Shown here: positions 24,914 to 35,401 of the stretch, piece by piece
Layout of the letters: every line of letters begins with the position of its first letter
Position numbering within the stretch: position 1 is the first letter of the stretch
DNA from: an uncultured Bacteroidia bacterium
GTDB lineage: Bacteria; Bacteroidota; Bacteroidia; Bacteroidales; UBA932
Direction: 5' to 3'
NCBI GenBank assembly: GCA_902801205.1
Contig: CADCHE010000003.1
Location: forward strand, 62,001 to 126,000
Length of the DNA stretch: 64,000 nt
The notes under the pieces: model-generated
The model's database searches: none
What the model was told of the DNA's origin: nothing
What the model saw: the letters and a program-made list of their open reading frames with translations, nothing else
Program-made: the position numbers and the translations under genes

Positions 24914-27109
24914 ATGAGACTGAATTATCTTTTGTTCGCTGGAAGCCTCTGCTTCCTCCTGCTTTCCGTCGCGTGCGGTATGCCGGATAAACAGGAAACG
25001 GTCCAACTGGAAAGCAAGGCCGGTTACCGGCTGGCCCTGGAGAAAGCAAATGGAGCCGTCGCCTTTTTCGGCAAGGATGAGAACTTGCTGGCGGATGTCC
25101 GGGAGCCGCTTTTCAAGGTACGCTTCCTCAATCTGGACGGCAGTTTCTCCCTGTATGATGCCAACGATGCCGGAAAATGTTCCTTCTTTCTCAAAAGCGG
25201 TAAGTTGGTATTCCAATATGAAGACTTTCCGGACCGGCCTTTCTCCGTCCGCATCGGCGTAAGGGCTGACAAGAAAGACAGCCTGTTCCACTTCTCGATG
25301 GCGGTAGACACGAAGGACCAGGTGGAGTGGATGCAGTATCCCTGCCTTACCGTGAAGGAAACCGCCTCCGAAGACGAAGGCATCCTATGGCCGTACAACG
25401 AAGGAGCGTTCTTCCGGGATGCTTCAAAACACGCATACATTGAACCGGAGTATCCCAGCCTGGGCAATTACGCCATGTATCCGGGCATGGTCTGTACCCC
25501 GTTCCTGGCCCAGGTAAAGCGGGGCGACGGCTTGTATTTCGGAGCACATGACCCCGCACGGCAAACCCGCCAGGTAGATTTTCAAAAGACGGAAAACGGT
25601 ATCCGGCTGGTTCTCAAGCTGTATCCCGGAGCGAAAAAAGGCTCTGTCACCACGGCGGACGAAACGGTACTGGGCGGCTTCAAGGGAGACTGGCACGCAG
25701 CGGCCGATATCTACCGCCGGCATTTCGACAGCCACCACGAAGGCTTCGTCCAGCTGGAAGATAACAAGGCGCTGCCGGACTGGTATTTCGATCCGTTCGT
25801 CGTCTTGACCTACTGCGTCCGCGGACACCACGACATGGACGAGATGACGCCGAACAAACTCTTTCCGTATACGAACGCCTTGCCGCTCATAGAAGCGTTT
25901 ACGGAACAGACCGGTGCGCCCGTCATGGCGCTGCTGATGCACTGGGAAGGAACGGCACCGTGGGCCCCGCCGTATGTCTGGCCGCCCTATGGCGGAGAAG
26001 AGGCTCTGAAGGCCTTCGTCGACGGCATGCACCGGATCGGCGGGAGGGTCGGCGTCTACTGCAGCGGCATGGGATGGACCCAGAAAAGCAACCTGCTGGA
26101 CTACGGCGGAGCAGAAGCCTTTGCTGAAAAGCACCTGGAAAAGGAGATGTGCCTGGCGCCGAACGGCAGCCTGCCGCTCTCCAGGATCTGCACAGGGCAG
26201 CGCAGCGGGTACGACCTCTGTCCTTCGCGCGATTTCACCAAAGAGACGCTGGCCGGAGAAATGCGGAAAATCCGGGCGTCGGGCATCGACTACATCCAGA
26301 TGATGGACCAGAACCATGGCGGAACACCGTACATGTGCTACGCGAAAGAGCACGGACATGCCTCTGTACCAGGTACTTGGGAAAGCACGGAGGCTGCTTC
26401 CCTCTACGGGCGGATCCTACGGGAAAACCCAGGACTCGTCCTCGGCTGCGAAAGCGCTGCCTCGGAACCATTCATCCCTTTCCTGCTCTTTTCTGACAAC
26501 CGCTGCGGACTCGACTTCAACGGCGGGGAACCGGTTCCGCTCTATGCCTACATCTACCATGAATACATCACCAATTTCATGGGAAACAACGTCTGCGGAG
26601 ACGGCATCATCGATTGTCGGCGGACACCGGACATCTTCCAGTACCGCCTGGCATATTCCTTCCTGGCCGGAGACATCCTCACGGTGGTCATCAATGACGA
26701 AGGAGACATCCAGTGGGCCTGGGGGCAGCGTGATTTCTCGCCGGATTACCGTCCGGACCGGGAAGCCGCGCTTTCCATGATCCGGACGCTGACGGCATGG
26801 AGAAAGGCTTTTCCGGAATTCCTGCAGCTGGGGCGGGCCATCCATCCAATGACGGTACAATGCGGAAAATCCATCATCCATACGCAGGCGGGACCGGTCG
26901 AGGTTCCTTCCGTACTGACGGCTTCCTATGCTTCCGGAGACCACAGGATGCACTTCTTCGTCAACTGGAAAAACGAATCCATGACGGTCCAATCGCCGGC
27001 ACTGCAGGGCAAGATGTACCTGAGGGGTCCGGAGCAGGAAAAAAGCCGTTGTAACGGCGGAAAGATCGTCCTCCCGCCCCGGTCGGTCGTTGCCGTATTC
27101 CCGGACTGA
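24914..27109 (+). CDS. Large lipoprotein, DUF6259/glycoside-hydrolase-like
   Basis: 731 aa. Signal sequence with lipobox SVAC (Cys21). A beta-sandwich N-terminal part (about 25-270) precedes a TIM-barrel-like region beginning VVLTYCVRGHHDMDEM, with GAPVMALLMHWEGTAPW, GGRVGVYCSGMGWT and IDYIQMMDQNHGGTPYMCY, then LGCESAASEPFIPF and a C-terminal sandwich. The Asp and Glu in these barrel segments could be catalytic. I recognise it as an uncharacterised glycosidase-like family (DUF6259-like) but not its substrate. It starts 10 bp after hflX and is convergent with the GH106-like gene (2 bp gap). Confidence 0.66.
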   Translation: MRLNYLLFAGSLCFLLLSVACGMPDKQETVQLESKAGYRLALEKANGAVAFFGKDENLLADVREPLFKVRFLNLDGSFSLYDANDAGKCSFFLKSGKLVFQYEDFPDRPFSVRIGVRADKKDSLFHFSMAVDTKDQVEWMQYPCLTVKETASEDEGILWPYNEGAFFRDASKHAYIEPEYPSLGNYAMYPGMVCTPFLAQVKRGDGLYFGAHDPARQTRQVDFQKTENGIRLVLKLYPGAKKGSVTTADETVLGGFKGDWHAAADIYRRHFDSHHEGFVQLEDNKALPDWYFDPFVVLTYCVRGHHDMDEMTPNKLFPYTNALPLIEAFTEQTGAPVMALLMHWEGTAPWAPPYVWPPYGGEEALKAFVDGMHRIGGRVGVYCSGMGWTQKSNLLDYGGAEAFAEKHLEKEMCLAPNGSLPLSRICTGQRSGYDLCPSRDFTKETLAGEMRKIRASGIDYIQMMDQNHGGTPYMCYAKEHGHASVPGTWESTEAASLYGRILRENPGLVLGCESAASEPFIPFLLFSDNRCGLDFNGGEPVPLYAYIYHEYITNFMGNNVCGDGIIDCRRTPDIFQYRLAYSFLAGDILTVVINDEGDIQWAWGQRDFSPDYRPDREAALSMIRTLTAWRKAFPEFLQLGRAIHPMTVQCGKSIIHTQAGPVEVPSVLTASYASGDHRMHFFVNWKNESMTVQSPALQGKMYLRGPEQEKSRCNGGKIVLPPRSVVAVFPD

Positions 27110-27111
27110 AA

Positions 27112-30081
27112 TCAGTCGGACAGGAGGAAGACGGGTCCTGCCAGGCCGGAAAGTGGAAGCGGCTTGCCTTTCATATAGGGCCAGTACCAGGTCGTGAACG
27201 TCCTGCGGCCGGTCGGGCTCTCCTTTCCATCCTGCAGCCACTGCGGAAAACGAGCAAGGGAATATCCCGGGGCGGTCGAGCCGGTTTCCGTCGTCCATTC
27301 CCGGTCTTCCGGCAGGAGCAGGTCGCCGGCCACGCGGTTGATCAAGAGATTTACAACCTTGATTTCCAACTCGTTCTCTCCGTTATTGACCCAGTCACCA
27401 ATGTCGATGCGGTAAGGTTCGCACCAGCATGTACCGGCCGGTTGCCCGTTCACGCGCACTTCAGCAAGGACTCCGACGCGGCCCAGGTCCAGCAGGAAAC
27501 GGCCGTTTTCTGTGCGCTCCGCCTGGAAGCGGGTCTTATACAGGATTTCTCCGGAGAAGTATTTCACCGCCGGGTCTTCATGACCGGAAAGGTCGGACAA
27601 CGTATTCACAGTAAATGATTTCCCGGCTCCGGATAATCCCGGTAAAAGCGATACTTCCCAAGGACCGGACAATGTCGTCCTGTTCCATTCCGGCACAGGA
27701 GCGGAGAGACTTTTCGATGCTTTCCGGACGGGATACCGGAAAACCACGAAGACGGAGCCTGATTCCTCCAGCGGAAGACGCAGGCGGATCCGGCCATCCG
27801 CCATCGTTTCGAATTCTTCCACCGGTCGGATCGATCCTTCCTTCGGGTTCCAGATTTCCGGCAGCATGCGCTTCACATTGAAAACCAGCGTCGGAGCTAC
27901 CGCTGTATGCGGCTGCTGATTGGAAAGGAAATAGATGTCGGCATGCCGGCTCTTCCTGTGCGCAAAGAGGACGGGACCGCCCGGATACTGCGTTTCTTCC
28001 GGTGTAAATCCTTCAGGGAAAGAAACTTCCAGTGCAGGGTTCACGCCGTTTTCCTGCAAGATGGCTTTCAAGTCACCGATGGGATAGATCCTGCCTTTTC
28101 CATATCGGATACAACCGTCCTTTTCCGGAGGAAGGCAGGCGATGTGTTCATTCAGACTCGCTTCGCCTTCTCCGAGTCCGGGCGTTTCTTCCGGAAGATC
28201 CATACAGACGACGGCTCCGTCCCGTACAAGCGTGAGCAACTGCTCCAGCACGCCGGGACGCATGCATTTCCGGGGCCGGACGACCAGCAACCTGTATTCA
28301 GTGCCACCGGGGGCGGTCAGTATGCCTTTCCTGGCCTTCAGGAGGGAAAGGATGCGGGAACCGCCGCAGAAATCATAGTCATATCCTTCCGGAACGGACG
28401 GATGGAGATCCTCGCTCCTGGGGGGTCGGGAAGACGCGTCCTCTCCCATATAATAGAGGATTTCATGGGAACTGACGCCTTGCCGCAACATGTACTGGCA
28501 CCGGGCCAGATACGTGAACCAGGGACCGGCATGCTTCCACCAGGTGTTCCGCCGGTTGAAATGGGTGCCGTATGATCCGAGTGTCATGCCGGGAACGGCA
28601 TCGTACGGGTCATGGACAAAACTGTGCAGCCAAACCTGGTTCATTCCCTGGCAAAAATAGTAGTCACCCTGTGTCTTGAGCATGCCGGGATAGACTTCGA
28701 ACATGCGTCCACTGCTTGTAAACGCTTCTGCACCAACGATTTCCTTTCCGTATAAATGGGACAGCGAGGCGGCCAGCTTCATCGTTGTCCGGTTCGTGGA
28801 CCCGGCATTCTCCCCCGCCCAGAATTCTCCAGCCAGAATGTCCGCCGTTGCGCCGGTTGAATACTCGTCGGTGTTGCCGAACTGCCCATAAGGTTCAATG
28901 GCAAGCTGCACGCCGTGTCGATGGGCCAGCTGGGCGAAACGGTCGTAGAATCGCTCGTTCAACAGGTCGCTGATGACTTTCCGATAGTCCCACAGGAACC
29001 GCTCCGTCAAGCTGGTTCCGCCCACCACCTTTCCAGCCACGACCGGAAGATAGGGACGCGGGTCGTAACCCATCCGTTCAATGAACGCTTGCTCAAAGCC
29101 GGCAGTCCAGTTCTGATGACCGGCTTCATAACTGTCTATCAACACTTTGGATACAATGTCGGAGCCTGCCAGCAAACGGGTGGTAGAAGCCTCCCAATAG
29201 CGGTCTAGCGCTGCCGTGGACAGTTTGTCCACTTCCAGCCCGCTTCCCCCTTCGGCGGCCGGATGGTTTTTCCTTCCGGTCGGTTGATACCCGATGCGGA
29301 GAATCGTCCAGGATCCCACCGGGACATCCCAGGAAAGATGTCCGTCTGCACCGACGCTGTCCGTCAGGTTCACCATGTCATCAAACCGGATAACGTCGTT
29401 TTCCGGGGCCGTTTTTTCATCTTTTTCCCAGGCATTCATCTTGGAATAACCCGCCTTTGCCCACCACCCTTCGATGTGGTACGGATGACCGGCCAGGTCA
29501 CCGGCCGGCGTGGGAAAAGCCAGGACGACGATATCATGGTAATATCCTGCAAGTTCCTCCCGGGAAACGTAGTAACGGCGGTTCTTGACCGGATCGCGCT
29601 GCATGTCACGTTCGAATCCTACGCAAGGGACTGGCTGGGAAAGGATTCCGTCGAAGCGGGACGGTCCATCCACCCGGGTTTCCGTCCAGACCACTTCCTG
29701 CATGGCGTCCTCCGGAGCAACCCAGGGACCGCCGGATACAGACCATCCGGCCCCATTCATCACGCCCATCTCCAGACCGTATTCAGCGGCTACTTCCTGC
29801 AGGAAACGATAATCAGCCCACCATGCGTCACTGAAATAAGTGTCAGCACCGGCCGGCGCACCTTCGGCGGAGTTGAAAAGATAGAATCCACCCAGTCCGA
29901 CCTCATGCATCGAGGCAAGGTCTTCCCGGACGGCGTCCTTTCCGATGTTTCCGTTCTGCCAATGGTACCATGTCAGCGGTTTGTATGCCTGCGCAGGTGC
30001 CCGGAAGCCTTCTTCCGTCCATTGCGCAAAAGACGTCGTTCCGCTGAAGACGGCAAGAAACAATAAAAAAGCTCTTTTCAT
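27112..30081 (-). CDS. Secreted GH106-like alpha-L-rhamnosidase
   Basis: 989 aa from ATG 30081 (ATG 30087 also possible). Signal peptide KRAFLLFLAVFSGTTSFAQ. The N-terminal motifs LTWYHWQNGNIGKDAVREDL and EVGLGGFYLFN, then GMNGAGWSVSGGPWV-like text (GVMNGAGWSVSGGPWV) and AQLAHRHGVQLAIEPYGQFG match GH106 family rhamnosidases. A C-terminal jelly-roll (VGVLAEVRVNGQPAGTCW) is as in GH2/GH106. Such enzymes remove rhamnose from plant pectins. The family call rests on motifs; the substrate is inferred. It is not in a SusC/D locus. A TACCTTTG box at 30100-30093 may be its promoter. Confidence 0.8.
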   Translation of the reverse strand: MKRAFLLFLAVFSGTTSFAQWTEEGFRAPAQAYKPLTWYHWQNGNIGKDAVREDLASMHEVGLGGFYLFNSAEGAPAGADTYFSDAWWADYRFLQEVAAEYGLEMGVMNGAGWSVSGGPWVAPEDAMQEVVWTETRVDGPSRFDGILSQPVPCVGFERDMQRDPVKNRRYYVSREELAGYYHDIVVLAFPTPAGDLAGHPYHIEGWWAKAGYSKMNAWEKDEKTAPENDVIRFDDMVNLTDSVGADGHLSWDVPVGSWTILRIGYQPTGRKNHPAAEGGSGLEVDKLSTAALDRYWEASTTRLLAGSDIVSKVLIDSYEAGHQNWTAGFEQAFIERMGYDPRPYLPVVAGKVVGGTSLTERFLWDYRKVISDLLNERFYDRFAQLAHRHGVQLAIEPYGQFGNTDEYSTGATADILAGEFWAGENAGSTNRTTMKLAASLSHLYGKEIVGAEAFTSSGRMFEVYPGMLKTQGDYYFCQGMNQVWLHSFVHDPYDAVPGMTLGSYGTHFNRRNTWWKHAGPWFTYLARCQYMLRQGVSSHEILYYMGEDASSRPPRSEDLHPSVPEGYDYDFCGGSRILSLLKARKGILTAPGGTEYRLLVVRPRKCMRPGVLEQLLTLVRDGAVVCMDLPEETPGLGEGEASLNEHIACLPPEKDGCIRYGKGRIYPIGDLKAILQENGVNPALEVSFPEGFTPEETQYPGGPVLFAHRKSRHADIYFLSNQQPHTAVAPTLVFNVKRMLPEIWNPKEGSIRPVEEFETMADGRIRLRLPLEESGSVFVVFRYPVRKASKSLSAPVPEWNRTTLSGPWEVSLLPGLSGAGKSFTVNTLSDLSGHEDPAVKYFSGEILYKTRFQAERTENGRFLLDLGRVGVLAEVRVNGQPAGTCWCEPYRIDIGDWVNNGENELEIKVVNLLINRVAGDLLLPEDREWTTETGSTAPGYSLARFPQWLQDGKESPTGRRTFTTWYWPYMKGKPLPLSGLAGPVFLLSD

Positions 30082-30173
30082 ACCCATACTTCCAAAGGTA
30101 ATCATTTTATTCAAAAAGAATAACGGCCGGACAATCGCTTGCCGGCCGCCATTCTTCAATCCATCGGTAACGC

Positions 30174-30953
30174 TTAGTCCCGGAACTTGGCTTTCAGGAA
30201 TTCGCGGTTCAGACGGGCGATGTGGTCGACGGAAATACCCTTCGGGCACTCCATCTCACAGGCGCGGGTGTTCGTACAGTTGCCGAATCCCAGTTCGTCC
30301 ATCTTCGCAACCATGCTCTTCGCCCTTCTCGCTGCCTCGGGACGTCCCTGCGGCAGGAGTGCCAGCGAAGAAACGCGGGCAGCGACGAACAGCATCGCGG
30401 AACCGTTCTTGCAGGTGGCCACGCAGGCGCCGCAACCCACGCAGGCAGCAGCATCCATGCTCTTTTCCGCCTGCTCGTGCGGGATGAGGATGTTATTGGC
30501 ATCCTGGGCGGAGCCGGTCCTCACGGAGATGAAACCACCCGCCTGAAGGATCTTGTCGAAAGCCGTGCGGTCGACCACCAGGTCCTTGATGACCGGGAAA
30601 GCGGCGCTGCGCCAAGGCTCCACCGTGATGGTGGCGCCGTCCTTGAAGTGGCGCATGAACAGCTGGCAGGTCGTCACATGGTCGTCCGGACCATGGGCGC
30701 GGCCATCGATGTACAGCGAACAGGCACCGCAGATGCCCTCGCGGCAGTCATGGTCGAAGGACACGGGACCGCTGCTCTTGCAGCCCTTATCCACGGCGAC
30801 GGGATCGTTCCCCTCGCGGATCAGCTGCTCGTTGAGAATGTCAAGCATTTCGAGGAAAGAAGCGTCTTCCTCGATCCCAGAAATATGATAGGTTTCGAAA
30901 TGACCTTTTTCCTTGGCGTTCTTCTGACGCCAGATCTTCAGATTGAAATCCAT
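30174..30953 (-). CDS. frdB: Fumarate reductase/succinate dehydrogenase iron-sulfur subunit
   Basis: 259 aa. [2Fe-2S] ligands in [17 protein letters not shown] plus TTCQLF, [4Fe-4S] in [11 protein letters not shown], and the third cluster in [15 protein letters not shown]. All cluster cysteines are present. It carries electrons between the flavoprotein and quinone in the anaerobic fumarate respiration of Bacteroidota. It starts 2 bp after the flavoprotein gene. The third, cytochrome b, subunit gene is not adjacent. Confidence 0.94.
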   Translation of the reverse strand: MDFNLKIWRQKNAKEKGHFETYHISGIEEDASFLEMLDILNEQLIREGNDPVAVDKGCKSSGPVSFDHDCREGICGACSLYIDGRAHGPDDHVTTCQLFMRHFKDGATITVEPWRSAAFPVIKDLVVDRTAFDKILQAGGFISVRTGSAQDANNILIPHEQAEKSMDAAACVGCGACVATCKNGSAMLFVAARVSSLALLPQGRPEAARRAKSMVAKMDELGFGNCTNTRACEMECPKGISVDHIARLNREFLKAKFRD

Positions 30954-30955
30954 AA

Positions 30956-32902
30956 CTAGTCTTTGTAATTTCTGGTTTTAACTTCGATAAACTCGTATTT
31001 GAGCGGTTCTTTGTGCAGTTCGGGCTCGACATCTTCGCCCTTGTATTCCCACGCCGCCACATACATGTAGTTGGCGTCGTCGCGCTGGGCCTCGCCCTCG
31101 GGGGTCTGGCTCTCGACACGGAAGTGACCGCCGCAGGATTCGTTGCGGTTCAGGGCGTCGCGTGCCATCAGCTCGCCGATTTCCAGGAAGTCGGCCAGAC
31201 GCAGGGCCTTCTCGAGTTCCTGGTTGAACTCATACTGCGAACCCGGGACACAGACATTGCTCCAGAACTCCTTCTTGAGTTCCTTGATCAGTTCGATACC
31301 CTTCTTCAGGCCTTCCTCGCTGCGGGCCATGCCCACATACTCCCACATGATGTTGCCAAGACGCTTGTGGATGGAATCCACCGTCTCCTTGCCCTTCACG
31401 GCGAACAGGCGGTCGATCTTCGCCTGAACGGCCTTCTCGGCCTCCTCGAAAGCGGGATCGTTGGTGTCCGTCTTGGGCTCCGCAAATTTGTTGGAGAGGT
31501 AGTCGGGGATGGTGACCGGCAGCACGAAGTAACCGTCGGCCAGGCCCTGCATCAGCGCAGAGGCACCCAGACGGTTTCCGCCGTGGTCGGAGAAGTTGGC
31601 TTCACCGATCGCATACAGGCCGGGGATGGTGGTCTGCAGGTCATAGTCGACCCAGATGCCGCCCATCGTGTAGTGGATGGCCGGATAGATCATCATCGGC
31701 TCTTCCCAAGGGCTGACGTTATTGATCTTGAAATACATGTCGAAGAGGTTGCCGTAACGCTCCTGGACGCGCTGGTGTCCCAGGCGCTTGATGGCGTCGG
31801 AGAAATCGAGGAACACGGCCAGGCCGGTCTCGTTCACGCCGAAGCCGGCGTCGCAGCGCTCTTTCGCGGCACGGGAGGCCACGTCACGCGGCACCAGGTT
31901 TCCGAAAGCGGGATAACGGCGCTCAAGATAGTAGTCGCGGTCTTCCTCGGGAATCTGGGAAGCCTTGATTTCTTTCTTGCGAAGCCGCATCACGTCCTCC
32001 ATCTTCTTGGGAACCCAGATCCGGCCGTCGTTACGCAGCGACTCACTCATGAGCGTCAGCTTGCACTGCTGGTCGCCGTGGACGGGGATACAGGTCGGGT
32101 GGATCTGTGCAAAGCAAGGATTGGCGAAGAAAGCGCCTTTCTTGTAGCACTGCCAGGCAGCGGAACCGTTGCTGTTCATCGCGTTGGTGGAAAGGAAATA
32201 GGTATTTCCGTATCCGCCGGTGGCGATCACGACGGCATGGGCGCCGAAACGCTCCAGCTTGCCGGTCACGAGGTTACGGGTGATGATACCCTTGGCCTGT
32301 CCGTTGATGATGACCAGGTCGAGCATCTCATGCCGGGGATAACTCTTCACCGTACCGGCGGCTACCTGACGGTTCAGGGCCGCATAGGCACCCAGAAGGA
32401 GCTGCTGACCGGTTTGTCCGCGGGCATAGAAAGTACGGCTGACCTGCACACCACCGAAGGAGCGGTTGGCCAGGTATCCGCCGTATTCGCGGGCGAAAGG
32501 AACACCCTGGGCCACACACTGGTCGATAATGGCGGCACTCACTTCTGCGAGACGGTAGACGTTGGCTTCACGGCTGCGGTAGTCACCGCCCTTGATCGTG
32601 TCATAGAAGAGGCGGTAGACAGCGTCGTTGTCGTTCTGGTAGTTCTTTGCAGCATTGATACCGCCCTGTGCGGCGATGGAATGTGCGCGGCGGGGGGAGT
32701 CACTGATGCAGAAAACCTTCACATTGTAACCCAATTCACCGAGGGACGCAGCAGCGGAAGCTCCGCCCAGACCGGTACCCACGACGATGATTTCGAGTTT
32801 GCGCCGGTTGTTGGGATTGACGAGACGAAGCTGGGACTTGCGCTTGGTCCACTTCTCCGCCAAAGGTCCATCAGGAATCTTCGAGATTAATTTTTCGGCC
32901 AT
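30956..32902 (-). CDS. frdA: Fumarate reductase/succinate dehydrogenase flavoprotein subunit
   Basis: 648 aa from ATG 32902 ([18 protein letters not shown]); the frame is open to 32953 but that would run through the promoter. FAD motif [19 protein letters not shown], then [19 protein letters not shown] containing the FAD-linking His, [10 protein letters not shown] and [21 protein letters not shown]. Interconverts fumarate and succinate. In related genomes a cytochrome b gene precedes it, but here the neighbour upstream is an Ntn hydrolase gene after 80 bp. Confidence 0.95.
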   Translation of the reverse strand: MAEKLISKIPDGPLAEKWTKRKSQLRLVNPNNRRKLEIIVVGTGLGGASAAASLGELGYNVKVFCISDSPRRAHSIAAQGGINAAKNYQNDNDAVYRLFYDTIKGGDYRSREANVYRLAEVSAAIIDQCVAQGVPFAREYGGYLANRSFGGVQVSRTFYARGQTGQQLLLGAYAALNRQVAAGTVKSYPRHEMLDLVIINGQAKGIITRNLVTGKLERFGAHAVVIATGGYGNTYFLSTNAMNSNGSAAWQCYKKGAFFANPCFAQIHPTCIPVHGDQQCKLTLMSESLRNDGRIWVPKKMEDVMRLRKKEIKASQIPEEDRDYYLERRYPAFGNLVPRDVASRAAKERCDAGFGVNETGLAVFLDFSDAIKRLGHQRVQERYGNLFDMYFKINNVSPWEEPMMIYPAIHYTMGGIWVDYDLQTTIPGLYAIGEANFSDHGGNRLGASALMQGLADGYFVLPVTIPDYLSNKFAEPKTDTNDPAFEEAEKAVQAKIDRLFAVKGKETVDSIHKRLGNIMWEYVGMARSEEGLKKGIELIKELKKEFWSNVCVPGSQYEFNQELEKALRLADFLEIGELMARDALNRNESCGGHFRVESQTPEGEAQRDDANYMYVAAWEYKGEDVEPELHKEPLKYEFIEVKTRNYKD

Positions 32903-32907
32903 TTTTT

Positions 32908-32915
32908 CAAATATA
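32908..32915 (-). promoter_or_regulatory. Candidate -7 box for frdA
   Basis: TATATTTG on the minus strand, ending six bases before the frdA ATG, so a transcript from it would be nearly leaderless. The only TTG upstream is 23 bp away, so this is tentative. Confidence 0.35.
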
Positions 32916-32982
32916 TTTGATTGATATTTCCGGTTTTTCAAAAGAACCTGCAAGTTTAGTCATTTTTAGGCAAAACTGCAAT

Positions 32983-34089
32983 TTACGAAGCTGTTTCCTT
33001 CTTATATTTGTCGAAATTCTTTCGATAAAGCCGCTCATACCGCTTCATCAGCCGGTCATAAGCCGCTGTATACGCAGCAGCGGACATCTTTTCCTTCCGT
33101 TTGAAAAGACGGAGGAATTTCGATTCGATGAATCGCTCGGTCCCGGCAAGGCATGCTTTCATCGCCGGATCTTCTTCCTTTCCCTTCCACTGCAGGCCCG
33201 TATCGGAAGCATAGCAGTGGTAATCCCTCGCCGCCTCCGCCGTGACGAAAGATGGAAGATGACCTTCACCGAAAACCTGCATGGGAACATATGCCGTCGT
33301 TCCGGGATATCCCACGCAGCCCCACATGACCGTATGCGAAGGGTCGCTGCCGGCGGAAACCCCTTCGAAGACAAGGACGGCGGACGTGATGTCCCGGAGG
33401 ATGGGAGCGCCGCTGCGGGAAATGGATCCGATCAGCTCACGGTGGGTGATACCGTTCTGAACATCAGCTTCTTTTGCGAGGGTTTCCATGAGGACGGAGG
33501 CGCGCTCATAACGGTCGACGCCACGGTGGTCTTCCGGCCGGCCGGTCCGCGTGAAGTTCGTCACTACCATGTATCCTCCTGGTTCTTCATTGACATCGAA
33601 CTTGGTCCAGGAGTGGTTGTTCACTTCGTAATAGGCCGCACCGCCGAAGGCATCGATCACGCCGAAATTGGCCTCCACCCCCATCGGACGCGGAAGGGAA
33701 TCCAACAGGTGTTCGAAATCGGAAACGGTGGCACAGATTTCCAGGGCCCGGAACATGACGATTCCTTCCCGGTCCATCCTCGAGGCGGGCACATCGTCAT
33801 CCTTCAGGTCGTAGGTCGCCGTATTCATGATGCAGAAACCGGCGCTGTTGGCTCCGCTCCATACCTCCTTCGGCGCAGGACCGGCATCGGCGTTGACCAG
33901 CCCGACGAAGGCATACCTTTCCCCTTGGAACCACTGCATCCGGTTGTCGATATGGTCCGTGTCCCGGTGCTTGAACATGACAGGACGCGCCGAGGCGTAC
34001 GGACTCTTGGCGGAAATGATCGCAGAGGTGCACGCAAAGGCGGGAACGACAAGGAACAGTCCGCTCAGGATAAGCAGGAATCTTTTCAT
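32983..34089 (-). CDS. Secreted Ntn-hydrolase (C45/C69-like linear amide hydrolase)
   Basis: 368 aa from ATG 34089. Signal peptide KRFLLILSGLFLVVPAFA, and directly after it CTSAIISAKSP; a Cys at the mature N-terminus is the expected nucleophile of the Ntn-hydrolase fold. GFCIMNTATYDL and NFGVIDAFGGAAYYEV are typical second-strand motifs of the family (acyl-CoA:6-APA acyltransferase/bile-salt-hydrolase-like). It cleaves some linear amide; the substrate is unknown. Its start lies 11 bp beyond the ruvB stop, so it is probably co-transcribed with ruvB. The last 60 residues are basic and helical. Confidence 0.75.
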   Translation of the reverse strand: MKRFLLILSGLFLVVPAFACTSAIISAKSPYASARPVMFKHRDTDHIDNRMQWFQGERYAFVGLVNADAGPAPKEVWSGANSAGFCIMNTATYDLKDDDVPASRMDREGIVMFRALEICATVSDFEHLLDSLPRPMGVEANFGVIDAFGGAAYYEVNNHSWTKFDVNEEPGGYMVVTNFTRTGRPEDHRGVDRYERASVLMETLAKEADVQNGITHRELIGSISRSGAPILRDITSAVLVFEGVSAGSDPSHTVMWGCVGYPGTTAYVPMQVFGEGHLPSFVTAEAARDYHCYASDTGLQWKGKEEDPAMKACLAGTERFIESKFLRLFKRKEKMSAAAYTAAYDRLMKRYERLYRKNFDKYKKETAS

Positions 34090-34099
34090 ATCCAATTTA

Positions 34100-35140
34100 T
34101 TAGAAAAGTTCTTCATCCTGTGCGTCGAACAACCCGCCCTTGGGCATGTAGCGTTCCAGGCCGAGATGATGGTACGCCGTTTCGGTAGCGATACGTCCGC
34201 GCTGCGTCCGCTGGATGAAGCCCTCTTTGATCAGGAACGGCTCATACACTTCTTCGAAGGTACCCTGGTCTTCGGAAATCGCCGTCGCGATCGTGCCGGC
34301 ACCCACCGGACCTCCCTTGAACGTCGTGATGATGGTCCGGAGGATCTTGTTGTCGATGGCATCGAGGCCCCGCTTGTCGATCTTGAGCTTGTCCAGGGCA
34401 TAACGGGAGATGGTGAGGTCGATGTGGCCGTCGCCGACCACCTGGGCGAAATCGCGGACGCGCTTCAGGAGGGCATTGGCGATACGGGGCGTCCCCCGGC
34501 TCCGGAGGGCGATTTCCCGGGCCGCTTCCTCGTCGATGCCGATGCCCAGGATCCGCGCAGACCGGCGGACGATCTTGACCAGTTCCGAAGTGTCATAGTA
34601 TTCCAGGGCGCAGTTGATGCCGAAGCGCTCCCGCAAGGGAGCGGTGAGCAGGCCGCTGCGCGTCGTGGCGCCGACCAGCGTGAAGGGATTGAGGGCGATC
34701 CGCACCGAACGCGCTCCGGGTCCCTTGTCGATCATGATGTCGATCACGTAGTCTTCCATGGCGGAATAGAGGTATTCCTCCACTTCAGGAGAAAGACGGT
34801 GGATCTCGTCGATGAACAGGACATCACCGGTCTCCAGCGAAGTAAGCAGGCCGGCCAGGTCGCCGGGCCGGGCGAGCACGGGGCCCGACGTGACTTTCAG
34901 ATTCACACCCATCTCCGCGGCAATGATGTGCGCCAGGGTCGTCTTACCCAGGCCGGGAGGGCCATGGAACAGGGTATGGTCCAGCGCTTCGCCGCGCATG
35001 CGTGCCGCTTTTATATAAATGTTAAGGTTGGAAACGATTTCTTTCTGTCCGGTGAAATCTTCCAGTTCTTTCGGCCGGATTATTCCGTCCAAATCCTTAT
35101 CTTTGTCAGCATTTGTATCGTGGGGATCGAAATCAGCCAT
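34100..35140 (-). CDS. ruvB: Holliday junction ATPase RuvB
   Basis: 346 aa from ATG 35140. [13 protein letters not shown] at the N-terminus, Walker [13 protein letters not shown], Walker [21 protein letters not shown], arginine-finger region [14 protein letters not shown] and the C-terminal winged helix ([20 protein letters not shown]). Drives branch migration with RuvA. An alternative ATG at 35158 is so close to a TATATTTG box (35168-35161) that 35140 is preferred. It is the first minus-strand gene left of the candidate origin. Confidence 0.95.
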   Translation of the reverse strand: MADFDPHDTNADKDKDLDGIIRPKELEDFTGQKEIVSNLNIYIKAARMRGEALDHTLFHGPPGLGKTTLAHIIAAEMGVNLKVTSGPVLARPGDLAGLLTSLETGDVLFIDEIHRLSPEVEEYLYSAMEDYVIDIMIDKGPGARSVRIALNPFTLVGATTRSGLLTAPLRERFGINCALEYYDTSELVKIVRRSARILGIGIDEEAAREIALRSRGTPRIANALLKRVRDFAQVVGDGHIDLTISRYALDKLKIDKRGLDAIDNKILRTIITTFKGGPVGAGTIATAISEDQGTFEEVYEPFLIKEGFIQRTQRGRIATETAYHHLGLERYMPKGGLFDAQDEELF

Positions 35141-35160
35141 ACGGTTTTCTCTTATCAATA

Positions 35161-35401
35161 CAAATATATGTATTTATTTTTATTTTTTTGGTTGTCCTTC
35201 TTGGGCTGTTGAAATGTTGATAACTTTCCAAGCTATTGAAAGTTAAATATTTATATTGCCACTATTTTTATTTTTCCCTGTGATTCGTCCGTGAATCCGG
35301 ATGTTGAAAAAAGAGGCTGGAAAAAAATCACCGGAGACAGGTTGGTTATGAACAGGGTTATACACGGGTTATGAACGGATTTTTCGGGGATGTGTTGATA
35401 A
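35161..35401. other. Candidate replication origin (oriC): AT-rich gap with DnaA-box-like cluster
   Basis: Between divergent ruvB and mfd. AT-rich segments (35161-35190 and 35234-35276) lie beside DnaA-box-like 9-mers (consensus TTATCCACA or its complement TGTGGATAA). TGTTGATAA occurs at 35215 and 35393, one mismatch each. TGTTGAAAA is at 35302. A same-direction array has TTATGAACA (35346), TTATACACG (35358) and TTATGAACG (35369), spaced 12 and 11 bp. The last two sites of the cluster overlap the start of mfd. Gene orientation switches here and parS-like sites lie 15 kb away. No box is a perfect consensus match and dnaA is not nearby, so this is a candidate only. Confidence 0.5.

Noticed and set aside
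31013..32890. Plus-strand ORF of 625 codons opposite frdA
   Set aside because: Antisense to the highly conserved flavoprotein; no domain recognised.
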